A DNA stretch of 64,000 nucleotides. It comes from Lachnospiraceae bacterium. GTDB taxonomy: Bacteria > Bacillota > Clostridia > Lachnospirales > Lachnospiraceae. The translations under genes were made by a program, and so were the position numbers. Position 1 is the stretch's first letter; each line of letters begins with the position of its first letter. The DNA is taken from the NCBI GenBank assembly GCA_017936885.1, contig JAGBEO010000004.1:124001-188000 (forward strand), given 5' to 3'. Positions 62,740 to 64,000 of this stretch are shown piece by piece. A model generated the notes under the pieces. The model did not search any database and was not told where the DNA came from. It saw only the letters and a program-made list of their open reading frames with translations.

Positions 62740-63519
62740 TTATTCATCTAACATAAGATTTCCCTGTTCAGCTTTACTTTTCAATCTTTTTATTTGTTCC
62801 TTTTCTATTTGCTGGATACTTTTTCCCGGTGTCGGTAAATCCTCCGGCATAGTTCCGCCTATTTTTTCAATGGCTGACCGGACTTCTTTACCAACATTAT
62901 AATGAACCGAAGTAGCTGTTTTAGAATTATCTACTTGATCTTTTCTTAGTTTCTCTTCTGTCTGAGAAATCCTAAAAAGGTTAGCAATCAATTCTGTACT
63001 CCCCATATAGCCTGCATTCTGAAAAACAGAAAATTCCTCTTTAGTAATTACACCTGCATTGTAAGCCGTCTCCGCTAACATTTGATTCCATTGCTTGATA
63101 TCGCCGCGAACTACCAATCGACGATTATCTTCATCCAATTCGTTGAAATGATCTGCTACCTCTTGACGATATGTCTGAATTGCAAAATATGTTTATCCAA
63201 GCGCAATCACTTCCTTACGCGGATCACCATTTTGAACGATCAAATAACATGCATATCTTGAAAGTTCATAATCACTTCTAGGCTTGGTTGTTGCACCGGC
63301 TTCTACGATTTTGCTGACCTCAGCAAAATCGTTCGAAACATAATGTCCGCTGTTGATACAAGCTATCATTGCCCGCTTAATTACCTTTTCAAAATTGCGC
63401 CATTGTGTATAGTCTAATGCCTTGGCCAGTTCTCTGGCGCTCCAATATTCCGTTTTGTCGTCCCTAATATGTTTAATCTCTTCAAATCTCTTATATTCCG
63501 GTGCCTTTAATTTACTCAT
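62740..63519 (-). pseudogene. dinD: DinD (DNA-damage-inducible protein D) interrupted by a nonsense codon
   Basis: About 259 codons in one frame. The BRO-N-like N-terminal part (YKRFEEIKHIRDDKTEYWSA, QWRNFEKVIKRAMIACINSG, ELSRYACYLIVQNGDPRKE) is followed by TAA at 63193-63195 exactly where relatives have Gln (VIALG-stop-TYFAIQTYRQE). The same frame then runs on to the end (DEDNRRLVVRGDIKQWNQML, FQNAGYMGSTELIANLFRIS). A single C-to-T change (CAA to TAA) explains it. Its start overlaps the end of the HTH gene by 8 bases. Confidence 0.85.
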
Positions 63520-63718
63520 TTTTTTGATTTCCTTCTTTAGTTAGATTTTCCATCTTTGCCTTATATGTTATCAGTCGCAAAAGATAATCCGGCATCTTAC
63601 GATGTCCAAGCTCCCAATCGGTAACAGTTCTATATGGAATTTCAAAATATTCGCAAAATTCCCGTCGATTCATACCTGTATTCTTTCGAAGTTCTACTAA
63701 ATAATCCCCACTATTCAT
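63512..63718 (-). CDS. Small XRE-like HTH regulator
   Basis: 68 residues from the ATG at 63718 (GGAG six bases upstream). One helix-turn-helix (YLVELRKNTGMNRREFCEYF, then EIPYRTVTDWELGHRKMPDY) of the XRE/Cro type. Coupled to dinD by an 8-base overlap. Its promoter contains two copies of a 13-bp palindrome (63783-63795 and 63830-63842), so it probably represses its own two-gene unit. Confidence 0.8.
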   Translation of the reverse strand: MNSGDYLVELRKNTGMNRREFCEYFEIPYRTVTDWELGHRKMPDYLLRLITYKAKMENLTKEGNQKNE

Positions 63719-63782
63719 CCTAAGCTCCATTCCAATTGATTGAAAAATAAACTATAGATCTTATTGATCCTCTTATACCTAT

Positions 63783-63842
63783 TACGCATTGCGTATCTTT
63801 AAAACTATAATACATCAATCTTCTCGTTTATGCAATGCATAA
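63783..63842 (-). promoter_or_regulatory. HTH-dinD promoter with two palindromic operators
   Basis: Minus strand TTGCAT (63830-63835), 17-base spacer, TATTAT (63807-63812). Operators TACGCATTGCGTA (63783-63795) and TATGCAATGCATA (63829-63841) share the consensus TAYGCAWTGCRTA. One overlaps the -35 and the other lies just past the start point. Confidence 0.65.
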
Positions 63843-63875
63843 ATTTAAAAATACTAAATATATTAAAACTTATTA

Positions 63876-63938
63876 TAATAAAAATAAGCTATAAAAGACT
63901 CTATTACTAATAAGTACAAAAAGTCTTTTATAGCTTAT
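63876..63938 (-). terminator. Long inverted repeat, probable terminator of an off-window minus-strand gene
   Basis: 63884-63900 and 63922-63938 are perfect 17-bp complements around a 21-base loop. On the minus strand TTTTATT follows. The gene it would terminate lies beyond 64000. Confidence 0.55.
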
Positions 63939-64000
63939 AATCCCTCTCTGCTATCTCTCTTATACCTTGCTGCTAACAGACGTCAATAGCCGTTCTGCCT

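Overview
The window looks like chromosomal DNA of an anaerobic Gram-positive Clostridia, most likely Lachnospiraceae. The reasons are AT-rich intergenic DNA, strong GGAGG ribosome sites, frequent Rho-independent terminators, an [FeFe]-hydrogenase-like sensor, family-typical small proteins (DUF1653, DUF5721, DUF1294, GerMN) and a carbohydrate ABC operon under an AraC regulator. Almost everything from 7.6 kb onward reads on the minus strand. It is mostly housekeeping DNA with a few accessory patches.

Layout. 1-5.6 kb: a two-component system (truncated by the window edge) and a two-gene FtsX-type ABC exporter on the plus strand. 5.9-7.6 kb: a small lipoprotein, an ECF-like sigma factor and its probable membrane anti-sigma partner. 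7.6-8.5 kb: a GreA-type factor and an HPr-like protein lacking the phosphorylatable histidine. 8.7-10.5 kb: a decayed mobile element at the 3' end of tRNA-Gly(GCC), holding a broken tyrosine integrase and a 28-residue Fst-like peptide gene with an apparent antisense promoter. 10.7-22.7 kb: a membrane GH3 enzyme, a LUD protein, a frameshifted hydrogenase-like chemosensor, the threonine/lysine branch operon (ACT protein, hom, lysC), glyA and a PAP2 protein. 22.7-29.9 kb: a glycosyltransferase, an SfsA-MutY fusion, a 5'-nucleotidase whose ribosome site is buried in a hairpin, a DUF1653 gene behind a LexA-box promoter, thrH, and a truncated ABC permease. 30.1-36.8 kb: a xylo-oligosaccharide-type locus (binding protein, two permeases, GH3 enzyme) divergent from an AraC regulator, with three copies of an 11-bp site between them. 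36.9-48 kb: YqeY, holA, and a late-competence neighbourhood in which comEA and comEC flank a two-component system and a GerMN lipoprotein, then a DMT transporter and an orphan binding protein. 48-59.8 kb: arginine biosynthesis in three transcription units (argJBD, argC, argG) sharing near-identical operator and promoter DNA, interrupted by small accessory genes (RhuM, GNAT, DinB, YbaK, dCMP deaminase). 59.9-64 kb: DUF1294, a LytTR-type regulator, DegV, DUF5721, and an HTH-DinD pair in which dinD carries a nonsense codon and the HTH promoter carries two matching palindromes.

How it fits together: the biosynthetic genes (ACT-hom-lysC, thrH, glyA, arg genes) cover aspartate-family, serine/glycine and arginine synthesis. 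The sugar locus imports and hydrolyses plant oligosaccharides, presumably using a shared ATPase encoded elsewhere. Five coding sequences look broken: the integrase, the hydrogenase-like sensor, the ABC permease, dinD, and an ORF remnant inside the tRNA element.

I found no CRISPR array, rRNA, complete transposon or replication origin. The most novel-looking items are the small peptide/antisense module in the tRNA-Gly element, the SfsA-MutY fusion, the ribosome-site-sequestering leader, and several regulatory-site families readable directly from the sequence. All functions are inferred from reading the sequence; no database search was run.
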